Part shown: one piece after another, positions 56,423 to 62,825 of the stretch | How positions within the stretch are numbered: position 1 is the stretch's first letter | How the letters are laid out: every line of letters starts with the position of its first letter | Position numbers and translations under genes: made by a program | Origin: Citrifermentans bemidjiense Bem | GTDB lineage: Bacteria; Desulfobacterota; Desulfuromonadia; Geobacterales; Geobacteraceae | DNA: 64,000 bases | Assembly: GCF_000020725.1 (NCBI RefSeq) | Contig: NC_011146.1 | Coordinates: 434,001-498,000 of the forward strand | Direction of reading: 5' to 3' | Notes under the pieces: model-generated | Told to the model about the DNA's origin: nothing | The model's input: the letters and a program-made list of their open reading frames with translations, nothing else | Database searches by the model: none

Positions 56423-56986
56423 ATGTACACTACCAATGATTTCAAGAAGGGTCTCGTCATCCAGTTGGACGGCGCTCCCTGCGTGTTAGTAGACGTAAGC
56501 TTCCAGTCCCCGTCCGCCCGCGGCGCCAACACAATGGTCAAGACCAAGTACCGCAACCTGATCACCTCCCAGGTGCTGGAGAAGACCTTCCGTTCCGGCG
56601 ACAAGGTAGACGAAGCGGACTTCGAGCGCCACAAGGGGCAGTTCCTTTATGCCGACGGCGGCCGCGGCGTCTTCATGGATCTGGAGACCTACGAGCAGTT
56701 CGAGATGGAAGAAGACAACTTCAGCGCCATAGCCCCCTTCCTGTTGGACGGTACCGAAGTACAGCTCGGCATCTTCCAGGAGCGCATGGTCAACGTCGAT
56801 CTTCCCATGACCGTCGAGCTGGTAGTCACCGAGACCGCCCCCGCGATGAAAAACGCCACCGCCACAGCCCAGACCAAAGAAGCAGTCCTAGAGACCGGTT
56901 TGCGTCTGCAGGTGCCGCCGTACCTTGAAGCCGGAGAGAAGATCAAAGTAGACACCCGCGACGGCCGTTTCATCTCCCGCGCGTAG
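56423..56986 (+). CDS. efp: Elongation factor P, EfpL/YeiP-like loop
   Basis: 187 residues, the normal EF-P length. It relieves ribosome stalling at polyproline. AAAGGAG precedes the ATG. The loop that normally carries the modified lysine (PGKG in E. coli EF-P) reads SFQSPSARGANT, with arginine in its place. This matches the QSPTARGAAT loop of E. coli YeiP (EfpL). Domain order is preserved (KOW-like start, middle barrel, C-terminal OB) and it ends RDGRFISRA. No EpmA, EpmB or EarP gene is near. It may be a second EF-P paralog. Confidence 0.88.
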   Translation: MYTTNDFKKGLVIQLDGAPCVLVDVSFQSPSARGANTMVKTKYRNLITSQVLEKTFRSGDKVDEADFERHKGQFLYADGGRGVFMDLETYEQFEMEEDNFSAIAPFLLDGTEVQLGIFQERMVNVDLPMTVELVVTETAPAMKNATATAQTKEAVLETGLRLQVPPYLEAGEKIKVDTRDGRFISRA

Positions 56987-57025
56987 TCAGGGAAAAGCAG
57001 CACCGAAAGCAGAAGCCTCAGCCTG

Positions 57026-57110
57026 AAGCAGAACATTGCTCTTTAGCCATAGTCCGTGGCCAGACGTCCCCTCGCCCAGCGGGAGAGGGACAGGGTGAGG
57101 GAAGATGTTC
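57026..57110 (+). repeat. Dispersed ~85-base element, copy 2
   Basis: Near copy of 52709-52792 with the same orientation, from GAAGCAGAACATTG to GGTGAGGGAAGATG. It lies between efp and the tRNA-Phe promoter. Confidence 0.85.
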
Positions 57111-57146
57111 AGGTTCTATGAACAGTCACAAAAGTAAAAAAAGAGG

Positions 57147-57175
57147 TTGACTCGTTCGGATTATTCAAGTATAAA
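57147..57175 (+). promoter_or_regulatory. Sigma-70 promoter of tRNA-Phe
   Basis: TTGACT (57147-57152), 17-base spacer, TATAAA (57170-57175), directly before the tRNA gene at 57187. Confidence 0.8.
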
Positions 57176-57186
57176 GTTGGTCTCTT

Positions 57187-57262
57187 GCCCAGATAGCTCA
57201 GTCGGTAGAGCAGAGGATTGAAAATCCTCGTGTCGGCGGTTCGATTCCGTCTCTGGGCACCA
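57187..57262 (+). tRNA. tRNA-Phe (GAA)
   Basis: A 76-base cloverleaf: acceptor GCCCAGA/TCTGGGC, D-arm AGCTCAGTCGGTAGAGC, anticodon loop TTGAAAA, T-arm CGGTTCGATTCCG, encoded CCA. The anticodon GAA reads TTC/TTT. It stands at the left edge of the AT-rich region. Confidence 0.97.
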
Positions 57263-57273
57263 CTTAAAAACTA

Positions 57274-57308
57274 AGAGGTCAGCTATTGAATAGCTGGCCT
57301 CTTTTTTT
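57274..57308 (+). terminator. Terminator of tRNA-Phe
   Basis: AGAGGTCAGCTATT pairs with AATAGCTGGCCTCT (one G-T pair), followed by a long T-run (57302-57308), 12 bases after the tRNA. Confidence 0.88.
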
Positions 57309-57370
57309 ATTCCATTCTTTTCTCTCAGTTGAAGTAGCAGTTCCTGTCAGCTTCGACTGGAGATTACAAG

Positions 57371-57814
57371 ATGAACAAACCCCCGCGAATTGAAGAAGTC
57401 ACTGTAACGGTGCCTGCCGGTCTGGTTATCCGTTGGACGACCGGTGAAACCATGCAAGCCGACATTGGAGACTGGATGTTGCGTTTTGCACTATTAGAAC
57501 CGCTCAAAGATTCAGAGGTCTTCAAAAAGGCTCGTGTCGGCTGGTACGGTCACAGCGTAGAATGGAGCGAAGACATCGAGCTTGGAGCCGACCATTTGTA
57601 CACCCGTTGTAAGGCACAGGCAGGTGAACCGTCCCCTGAAGAATTCAACGAATGGATGAAGCGCAACGATCTTTCCTTGTCGACTGCTGCGGAGGCGCTT
57701 GGTATGACCCGCAGGATGATCACTCACTACCGCACTGGCAGCAAGCGGATTCCACGAAATATCTGGCTTGCATGTATCGGGTGGGAGACACTCAAGCATA
57801 AACACGCTGCATGA
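57371..57814 (+). CDS. DUF2442 domain protein with C-terminal helix-turn-helix
   Basis: 147 residues. The N-terminal DUF2442 fold is recognised from PPRIEEVTVTVPAGLVIRWTTGETM and VGWYGHSVEWSEDIELGADHLY. The last 55 residues (about 95-147) form a helix-turn-helix (LSLSTAAEALGMTRRMITHYRTGSKRIP). This combination is common in antitoxin-like regulators. GGAGATTACAAG precedes the ATG. It is the only plus-strand gene of the region and ends 16 bases before attC-like site A. Confidence 0.78.
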   Translation: MNKPPRIEEVTVTVPAGLVIRWTTGETMQADIGDWMLRFALLEPLKDSEVFKKARVGWYGHSVEWSEDIELGADHLYTRCKAQAGEPSPEEFNEWMKRNDLSLSTAAEALGMTRRMITHYRTGSKRIPRNIWLACIGWETLKHKHAA

Positions 57815-57830
57815 ACCGGCTGTTCGCGCC

Positions 57831-57899
57831 GACCAACGGTCTTGTGCTTGACCTGCCGGGCAGGGCTCTGCCCGGCCATGGTCCTAGCGCTGGTTATGC
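57831..57899 (-). repeat. attC-like site A
   Basis: 69 bases. Minus-strand R'' core GCATAAC (57893-57899) contains the stop codon TAA of the DUF4145 gene; R' core GTTGGTC is at 57831-57837. The middle has a strong GCCGGGCAGAGCCCTGCCCGG palindrome. Homologous to site F. Confidence 0.72.
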
Positions 57900-58571
57900 C
57901 TTCTTTCTTCCCGGAGTTGCGCGCCTAAGTGTTCTCGCCTTTGATAGCAAGTCAGCAGTTTTGTTCTGCTCGAAGCACAGCTTATAAAAGATGTGTTCTG
58001 TAATTTCCATCATGTGGGTTGTGGCCTTGATAGTGGGAGAGTAGCCGCGGTGTGCTGAGGCACTACCGGCGTTCACAACCGCCATTAACAGTTCTTTGTC
58101 AGCGGGGGTAATAATTTCTTTTTCCACTAATCTGTCGACCTTTGTCTCAAACCGTCCAATATCACCTATTTTTTCCACCATTACTTTATCTAGGGCTGTC
58201 CTAATGCCAGTTGCCGCAAGAATGAAAAGAGATGAATCTAGAGCTGAGTAAACCTCAGAGAATATCTTTTGGTATGCCTTTGAGAGCTTTGGGAACCATA
58301 ACGGTTTCTTCCAAAATTGTTTAGGTGGGAAAAATTCGGTCTTGGTGATGTACGAGTCACCGATCATTGGGCCAGGGTTTGTCCAGTGGTGAATGCAAAG
58401 AACGACATTCTCGCAATGCTCACACTGTAGGACCTCGTAGGTTTTATAGTGCCATTCAGAGCCTGTGCCAGATCTCTTTCCAAAAGACTTGCCATTGGAA
58501 GCCGGCCTGTGAAAACATTGGTTGTCACAGGCTCTACAGACGTATTTTTCTTTTCTGTCAGGAATTATCAT
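57894..58571 (-). CDS. DUF4145 domain protein with zinc ribbon (cassette gene)
   Basis: 225 residues. The N-terminus has CRACDNQCF and later CEHCENV zinc-binding pairs. The C-terminal half (about 115-205) is the DUF4145 helical domain, with FILAATGIRTALDKVM and NAGSASAHRGYSP. DUF4145 proteins are linked to HEPN-type folds and to restriction or phage-defence loci, but activity is unknown. The start follows attC-like site B with AAAGGAAAG before the ATG. The stop lies inside site A. Confidence 0.82.
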   Translation of the reverse strand: MIIPDRKEKYVCRACDNQCFHRPASNGKSFGKRSGTGSEWHYKTYEVLQCEHCENVVLCIHHWTNPGPMIGDSYITKTEFFPPKQFWKKPLWFPKLSKAYQKIFSEVYSALDSSLFILAATGIRTALDKVMVEKIGDIGRFETKVDRLVEKEIITPADKELLMAVVNAGSASAHRGYSPTIKATTHMMEITEHIFYKLCFEQNKTADLLSKARTLRRATPGRKKA

Positions 58572-58584
58572 CTCTTTCCTTTAA

Positions 58585-58653
58585 GCATAACGCCATAAGG
58601 CTGACCAGCCCGCCCAGCCTTTCCGGGCGGTCTGGTCGTGCCGCAAGTTGGAC
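58585..58653 (-). repeat. attC-like site B
   Basis: 69 bases, from GTTATGC (minus strand, R' at 58585-58591) to GTCCAAC (R'' at 58647-58653), with GACCAGACCGCCC / GGGCGGGCTGGTC paired arms. It resembles site E (GCGGCA.GACC ... GGTCAGCCTT). The DUF4145 gene begins 13 bases after R'. Confidence 0.72.
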
Positions 58654-58692
58654 ATTTCGCTATTTCTTTTCTGACGCACTGCATGCTCACTC

Positions 58693-59232
58693 TTACCGAG
58701 CAGCAGGTTTCGCTCTGTTAAGTGTTTTTTCACGCTCTGCATTTTCTGCTTTTATTTTCTTTGTTAACCTTTCTATTGAATCGTCAGGGCCGCCTTTTGC
58801 ATCACAGAAATACTCTCCTTCAACATAAGCGCCATAGCTATTCTTTGATTTGTATTTTAGTACATACGAAAACTCTTCTGGCACATATGAAAAACTTATT
58901 ATTCTTGCATTATCTGGATCTAACAATTTCAACCTAGCGTTATCTAGACATATTTGCGCAGGGTCCTTTCTGATTCTTAACCAAGTTTCTTTTACTGAAT
59001 TAACTCTTTCACTAGGTGCAAACATAAAAAACAATGCAATAATTGTAAGAAGTATCAGTATTCCAATAACAAATGGGTTTCGAACAATATTGTTATTTGA
59101 CTTGGGTGCATGAATCCGCGACTCTGCTGTTGTACTCTTCGACGGAGATCCCCTATCAATGTCATACCCGCAGGTGCAGCGAGTTATATCCTCAGAGTTG
59201 TTGGTTTTGCAATCAGGACAATTCCATTCCAT
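58693..59232 (-). CDS. Zinc-ribbon membrane protein (cassette gene)
   Basis: 179 residues. The N-terminus carries a zinc ribbon CPDCKTNNSEDITRCTCG, then a polar linker, one membrane helix (about 52-72) and an extracytoplasmic or cytoplasmic domain that ends in a charged helix. No family recognised. Codon use is less GC-rich than the core genome. AAGGAG precedes the ATG. It sits between sites B and C. Confidence 0.75.
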   Translation of the reverse strand: MEWNCPDCKTNNSEDITRCTCGYDIDRGSPSKSTTAESRIHAPKSNNNIVRNPFVIGILILLTIIALFFMFAPSERVNSVKETWLRIRKDPAQICLDNARLKLLDPDNARIISFSYVPEEFSYVLKYKSKNSYGAYVEGEYFCDAKGGPDDSIERLTKKIKAENAEREKTLNRAKPAAR

Positions 59233-59265
59233 ATTCGTCTCCTTATTTTATGAACCTTCTTCCCG

Positions 59266-59318
59266 CGATAAATTCAGCCCTTGACCTGATTCAAACTGTC
59301 CGGTTGGGCTTATAACCT
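59266..59318 (-). repeat. attC-like site C (degenerate)
   Basis: The minus strand reads ATAAGCCCAACCGGAC..., then CAGGTCAAGGGCTGAAT. GCCCAAC is a good RYYYAAC core and CAGGTCAAGGGC matches the same position in site F, but the R' core is degraded. AGCCC/GGGCT pair. Confidence 0.5.
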
Positions 59319-59323
59319 GCGTT

Positions 59324-59896
59324 TCATAGGACTTTTTCTGGACGCCCATTCATATTAGCCATGCCGAAGTTGACACCCCTACGCACGCTATCAATCTCAC
59401 TGATAAGCCCCATGAGGTCTACGAATTGCTCAGAAAAATAGATGCGCATATCTTTGGGGGAAAACCGTTTTAGAATGATTTCGTTAGGTTCTGGTTTGTT
59501 GTCAGACACACTCAAAGGGCTTATCTTTACCCCTGGCAAAAACTTATGTGTCATTTTATCGAGACGTTCATCCACGTGCTCGTATGAATTCCGTACACTC
59601 CTTTCGGCAAGGAGCGGTAACTCTGGAAGCAACATCAGTTCCCTCAGCAGTTTCCCCCTATTTTGCGCACGGACACCAGCTCCGAACAAGATTTTTGAAA
59701 TCACACCAGACGCAAGAAGCAGTTGATGGCACGCTTCAAAAATCTCTATTGGAGGCATCCTTATAGAATCAGTTTCTTTCAGCCAACCAGCTCGTGCCAG
59801 TTGCAAGCGTGTGGCGGCACGTTCTGCAAAATCGCATTGAAGATTGAGCTCAGCTAGGAAGAGAATGGCATCGACATTCTTGAATGGAATTGTCAT
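59324..59896 (-). CDS. Hypothetical helical protein (cassette gene, 190 aa)
   Basis: 190 residues, soluble and mostly helical, with one run FEACHQLLLASGVISKILFGAG of moderate hydrophobicity and YEHVDERLDKM later. No recognised family or zinc motif. It follows attC-like site D; the first codons come 16 bases after its R' core GTTGAAC. Function unknown. Confidence 0.7.
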   Translation of the reverse strand: MTIPFKNVDAILFLAELNLQCDFAERAATRLQLARAGWLKETDSIRMPPIEIFEACHQLLLASGVISKILFGAGVRAQNRGKLLRELMLLPELPLLAERSVRNSYEHVDERLDKMTHKFLPGVKISPLSVSDNKPEPNEIILKRFSPKDMRIYFSEQFVDLMGLISEIDSVRRGVNFGMANMNGRPEKVL

Positions 59897-59912
59897 TCGT
59901 TTTCTTTCTTTT

Positions 59913-59984
59913 GTTCAACGGCTAGGGCCATGACCCGCCCGACCAGTTTCATCGGGCGGTCGGCGTCCATGGGCCTTATTGGTA
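59913..59984 (-). repeat. attC-like site D
   Basis: R' core GTTGAAC (plus-strand GTTCAAC at 59913-59919) fits GTTRRRY exactly. The arms GGCCCATG...GACCGCCCG and CGGGCGGGTCATGGCCC pair with a bulge. The R'' end (around 59980) is less certain. Confidence 0.65.
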
Positions 59985-60037
59985 CATTTGCTTTTTGTCC
60001 ACTGCCTGAAAGTGGAGTCGCGCCCCCTTAGCCTTTC

Positions 60038-61411
60038 CTATTCATGCCAGTTTGGTGCAACATCGGCTTCGAACGGCGACTTGCCCCACTCCGGAGCGAT
60101 ACCTGGAAATCCTGTGGGAGGATTTCGGCCATCGTAACGCCATTGGTTGGGCGGATCGCCATTGGCCCCGATGGCAAAATGATGGCCACCTATGGTGCGC
60201 CTCCACGCGTACCACTTAGTCCCATCGTCCGCCACTTCCATGACTATCCCTGATGGAATCTGAAGCCCTTGCCTTGTAAAATCATCACCGATCCTGTCAA
60301 GAAGCTCGTGTTTGTAAACAGTGGGTGCATGGCGGAACCATCCCATGTGGCATGTGTGAAGCCAATCCAACGCTTCCCTTGTCTCTCGGAATTCGCGCTT
60401 GTCGACAGGCCGGCCTTGTTCGTCTACATCTGGATTGCCTGCAAATCGTTTAAGGTCCGCTTGATAGGACTGCTCAGCTTTTTTCTTGGCAAGTTGTTCG
60501 TGTTTGAACTCTCTTGCCGCCTGCACGGTGGCCCACACAGATTCGGTCCTTGCAATGTGGTGTGTCCCGCCCTTAGCTGCACGATGAATCCACTCCAGGT
60601 TCGGCCCCAGTCCTAATACTAGGCCGGCTTTGACTTTCCACACTCCTTGCGGATCGGGCCGTGCCAATTCCAGGCGTATAAAGGCCTGTTCGTAGCTGGA
60701 TACTAAGCTCCATAAAAAGACCAACAAAAGAACCCAAAGCCCTAGGCCCACTGGCCATCCCGCGCGCAGGACGAACAACCGGAAATCAATAGAATCCCAA
60801 GCCGATGACAGGGATATTGCCGTATTTCCAAGCAGGGCCGCAGCCAAAATAAGGAAGAAGCGACTGCTCCAGCCTTGCCATTTTTTCTTCTCATCCGACG
60901 TCTTGATGAGGACGGGCGCTGTCGAGAACACAATGATCACGGGCTGCAGGATAATTTCTACAAAAAGCGGAAACGCACTGAGATTGACAAGATACTCCAT
61001 CAAGACCGAGATTCCGGCAGTCTTCCATACAGCACGCGAAAAAAAACCCGGCTTATGGGCATCAGTAAAACCCGCAAGTGATACAAAACCTACGGTCACC
61101 GCCCACACAACAGTGTCTTTAGTTAAACTCTGGTCCCAAAGACACTGCCATTGCGCAAGAAACACAAATAGTGCGATCCATAAAACGTAGGAAATCCATA
61201 TGATGAGAAGTTTCGGCGACATCGCAGAGCGGATTACGCTCCTAATGCTATGCCTAATATGGGGCTGTGGCAGCAGCCACGCAGCCAAAACTCCAATCAA
61301 GATCAAACTGGCCCACTCTCTGTTGTTCAGTTGAAAGCCGTGTTCAACCAGCCAAGCGCTTGCCGCTACAAGGGCACGTTCGATAGAATCTGTTTGGTTC
61401 GTCATACGCAT
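60038..61411 (-). CDS. Multi-pass membrane protein (cassette gene, 457 aa)
   Basis: 457 residues. The N-terminal 240 residues contain about six to seven membrane helices (for example LILIGVLAAWLL, ISYVLWIALFVFLAQWQ, GLWVLLLVFLWSLVSS). The C-terminal 200 residues are soluble, with a coiled stretch (EFKHEQLAKKKAEQSY) and a Trp/His-rich end (GTKWYAWRRTIGGHHFA). The combination resembles no family I can name. The start is uncertain (ATG at 61411 or the third codon). It lies between sites D and E. Confidence 0.72.
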   Translation of the reverse strand: MRMTNQTDSIERALVAASAWLVEHGFQLNNREWASLILIGVLAAWLLPQPHIRHSIRSVIRSAMSPKLLIIWISYVLWIALFVFLAQWQCLWDQSLTKDTVVWAVTVGFVSLAGFTDAHKPGFFSRAVWKTAGISVLMEYLVNLSAFPLFVEIILQPVIIVFSTAPVLIKTSDEKKKWQGWSSRFFLILAAALLGNTAISLSSAWDSIDFRLFVLRAGWPVGLGLWVLLLVFLWSLVSSYEQAFIRLELARPDPQGVWKVKAGLVLGLGPNLEWIHRAAKGGTHHIARTESVWATVQAAREFKHEQLAKKKAEQSYQADLKRFAGNPDVDEQGRPVDKREFRETREALDWLHTCHMGWFRHAPTVYKHELLDRIGDDFTRQGLQIPSGIVMEVADDGTKWYAWRRTIGGHHFAIGANGDPPNQWRYDGRNPPTGFPGIAPEWGKSPFEADVAPNWHE

Positions 61412-61421
61412 TGCATCATGG

Positions 61422-61474
61422 TTTCAACGTCACAAGGCTGACCGGACCTAAGCCGGTCTTGCCGCTGGTTGAAC
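61422..61474 (-). repeat. attC-like site E
   Basis: 53 bases. Minus strand GTTCAAC (61468-61474, exact RYYYAAC) ... GACCGGCTTAGGTCCGGTC ... GTTGAAA (61422-61428). Short GACCGG/CCGGTC arms. Related to site B. Confidence 0.7.
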
Positions 61475-61528
61475 ATCTTACTCGTTTCCTTAATAAATGC
61501 TGGTTCTAAGAGCCAAGGTGAAAGATAG

Positions 61529-62731
61529 TCAGTCCTCTGCAATCTTCATCCTTCTTATTGCTCGCGCAGGATAACCGTCCGCTGTTGATTTGTCGTATAG
61601 CTCAAGTTCTTTGGCCTCGACTAATTCGTTGATAATATTATAAGAAGATACGTAGTCATAACCTTGGTCGCCAAGGCATATTTTGACGAATCGAGATAAG
61701 CCAACGTAACCGCCATGTTCTCTTTCAATTCGTTCCTGTTTTTCAAGTTCGTCTAGTAGTATTTCTTTCGTAATTGCTGAAAATTGACCTGTTGGGGAGG
61801 TAACAGGCTGAGAGAGGCTTTCCATTATTGATTCTTGTATTGCCGCTTGCTCGCCCTTGCTGAATGCGACTTCGTCTATTTTTTGTTCAGCTTCATCTAT
61901 TATAGATTGCAAGCTATCTATATATTCGTTGGCTTTTATTAGGTCTTCATGCACAAACAAGTTATTATGTGCTACTTTATGTCTAATTTCTTCTAAACGA
62001 ATCCATTTATCTTGGAAGCCTTTGTCTTTGAAGGTTTCTTTAAAATATTTTGTATAGTTACTCTGTAATTCTTCTTTGAACCTTTTCAATGCCTCCACGC
62101 TCTCGTCAAGACTCATTAACTTACTTATAATGTCATCTTTCTCTATATATCCTGAAGTTTGGGCATAAACAATTTTACCTAGTTCAAAAAAATCTATGAG
62201 ATACGCCTTGTTATCAATATGTTGAGAAAAAACTCTTTCGTTGTTCCGTCGTTGATGTGCTTTTTTTTGCATTTCAGCATCTGCTGTGAGTCTCCACCAA
62301 TCTGGTCCAAGTTTTGTAACAAAGAATTTTATTAAATAATGTCTCAACCTATTTTCAATCCTGTTTAGTTTTGGATATATCTCACATGCGATCTGTTCTG
62401 ATATTTCATCAGTCAAAATGTAAACAAGCGAAAAATCTTGTTTTTGAATATGTGAAGTCAACGGTAACCTGAATTTTTCTAACGGTTCAATGTGTCCAAC
62501 AGAACTTATAGTGAAGGCTTTTTGTGGGCTTTCGGATGTGCCTTTCATGTCAACTTCGGTGACAGTAACGGAAAGGCCACCCCATTCAATTTTATTCTTA
62601 TGGAGTTTTGGCGAATTCCACAAGTCGTTGTTAGACATTAATGAATAAAGCATTTGTTCTTCTGTTTGTATTTTGCTTGTACGACTGCTATCAACTGTCA
62701 GTAATTGAAAAGTATAATTTTTGTCTGGCAT
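61529..62731 (-). CDS. HEPN-domain protein (Swt1-like), cassette gene
   Basis: 400 residues from the ATG at 62731, chosen because GGAGG lies six bases upstream; an ATG at 62737 directly abuts that site. The region about 120-150 (RIENRLRHYLIKFFVTKLGPDWW) matches the Swt1-type HEPN start, and IRLEEIRHKVAHNNLF (about 245-260) gives an Rx4H motif (R-H-K-V-A-H), the catalytic signature of HEPN RNases. The last 90 residues resemble a winged helix (YDYVSSYNIINELVEAKELELY). HEPN RNases are common in toxin and phage-defence systems. It follows site F. Confidence 0.72.
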   Translation of the reverse strand: MPDKNYTFQLLTVDSSRTSKIQTEEQMLYSLMSNNDLWNSPKLHKNKIEWGGLSVTVTEVDMKGTSESPQKAFTISSVGHIEPLEKFRLPLTSHIQKQDFSLVYILTDEISEQIACEIYPKLNRIENRLRHYLIKFFVTKLGPDWWRLTADAEMQKKAHQRRNNERVFSQHIDNKAYLIDFFELGKIVYAQTSGYIEKDDIISKLMSLDESVEALKRFKEELQSNYTKYFKETFKDKGFQDKWIRLEEIRHKVAHNNLFVHEDLIKANEYIDSLQSIIDEAEQKIDEVAFSKGEQAAIQESIMESLSQPVTSPTGQFSAITKEILLDELEKQERIEREHGGYVGLSRFVKICLGDQGYDYVSSYNIINELVEAKELELYDKSTADGYPARAIRRMKIAED

Positions 62732-62756
62732 TCGCATCCTCCGAATATATTTACTT

Positions 62757-62825
62757 GTTCAACGGGGCCGCGCTTGACCTGACGGGCGGCTTTATGCCCG
62801 ATCACGGTCCGAGCGCTTGTTATGT
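62757..62825 (-). repeat. attC-like site F
   Basis: 69 bases. Minus strand ACATAAC (62819-62825), whose TAA is the stop codon of the upstream gene, then AAGCGCTCGGACC ... CAGGTCAAGCGC ... and R' GTTGAAC (62757-62763). Homologous over its length to site A. Confidence 0.78.

Noticed and set aside
57831..62825. CRISPR array in the AT-rich region
   Set aside because: The repeated palindromes are different in sequence and separated by full-length genes, not by short uniform spacers.
57831..62825. The six palindromes as simple terminators
   Set aside because: They lack T-runs, share specific GTTRRRY/RYYYAAC-like ends, and in two cases contain the stop codon, which terminators do not normally do. 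The possibility is not fully excluded for site C.
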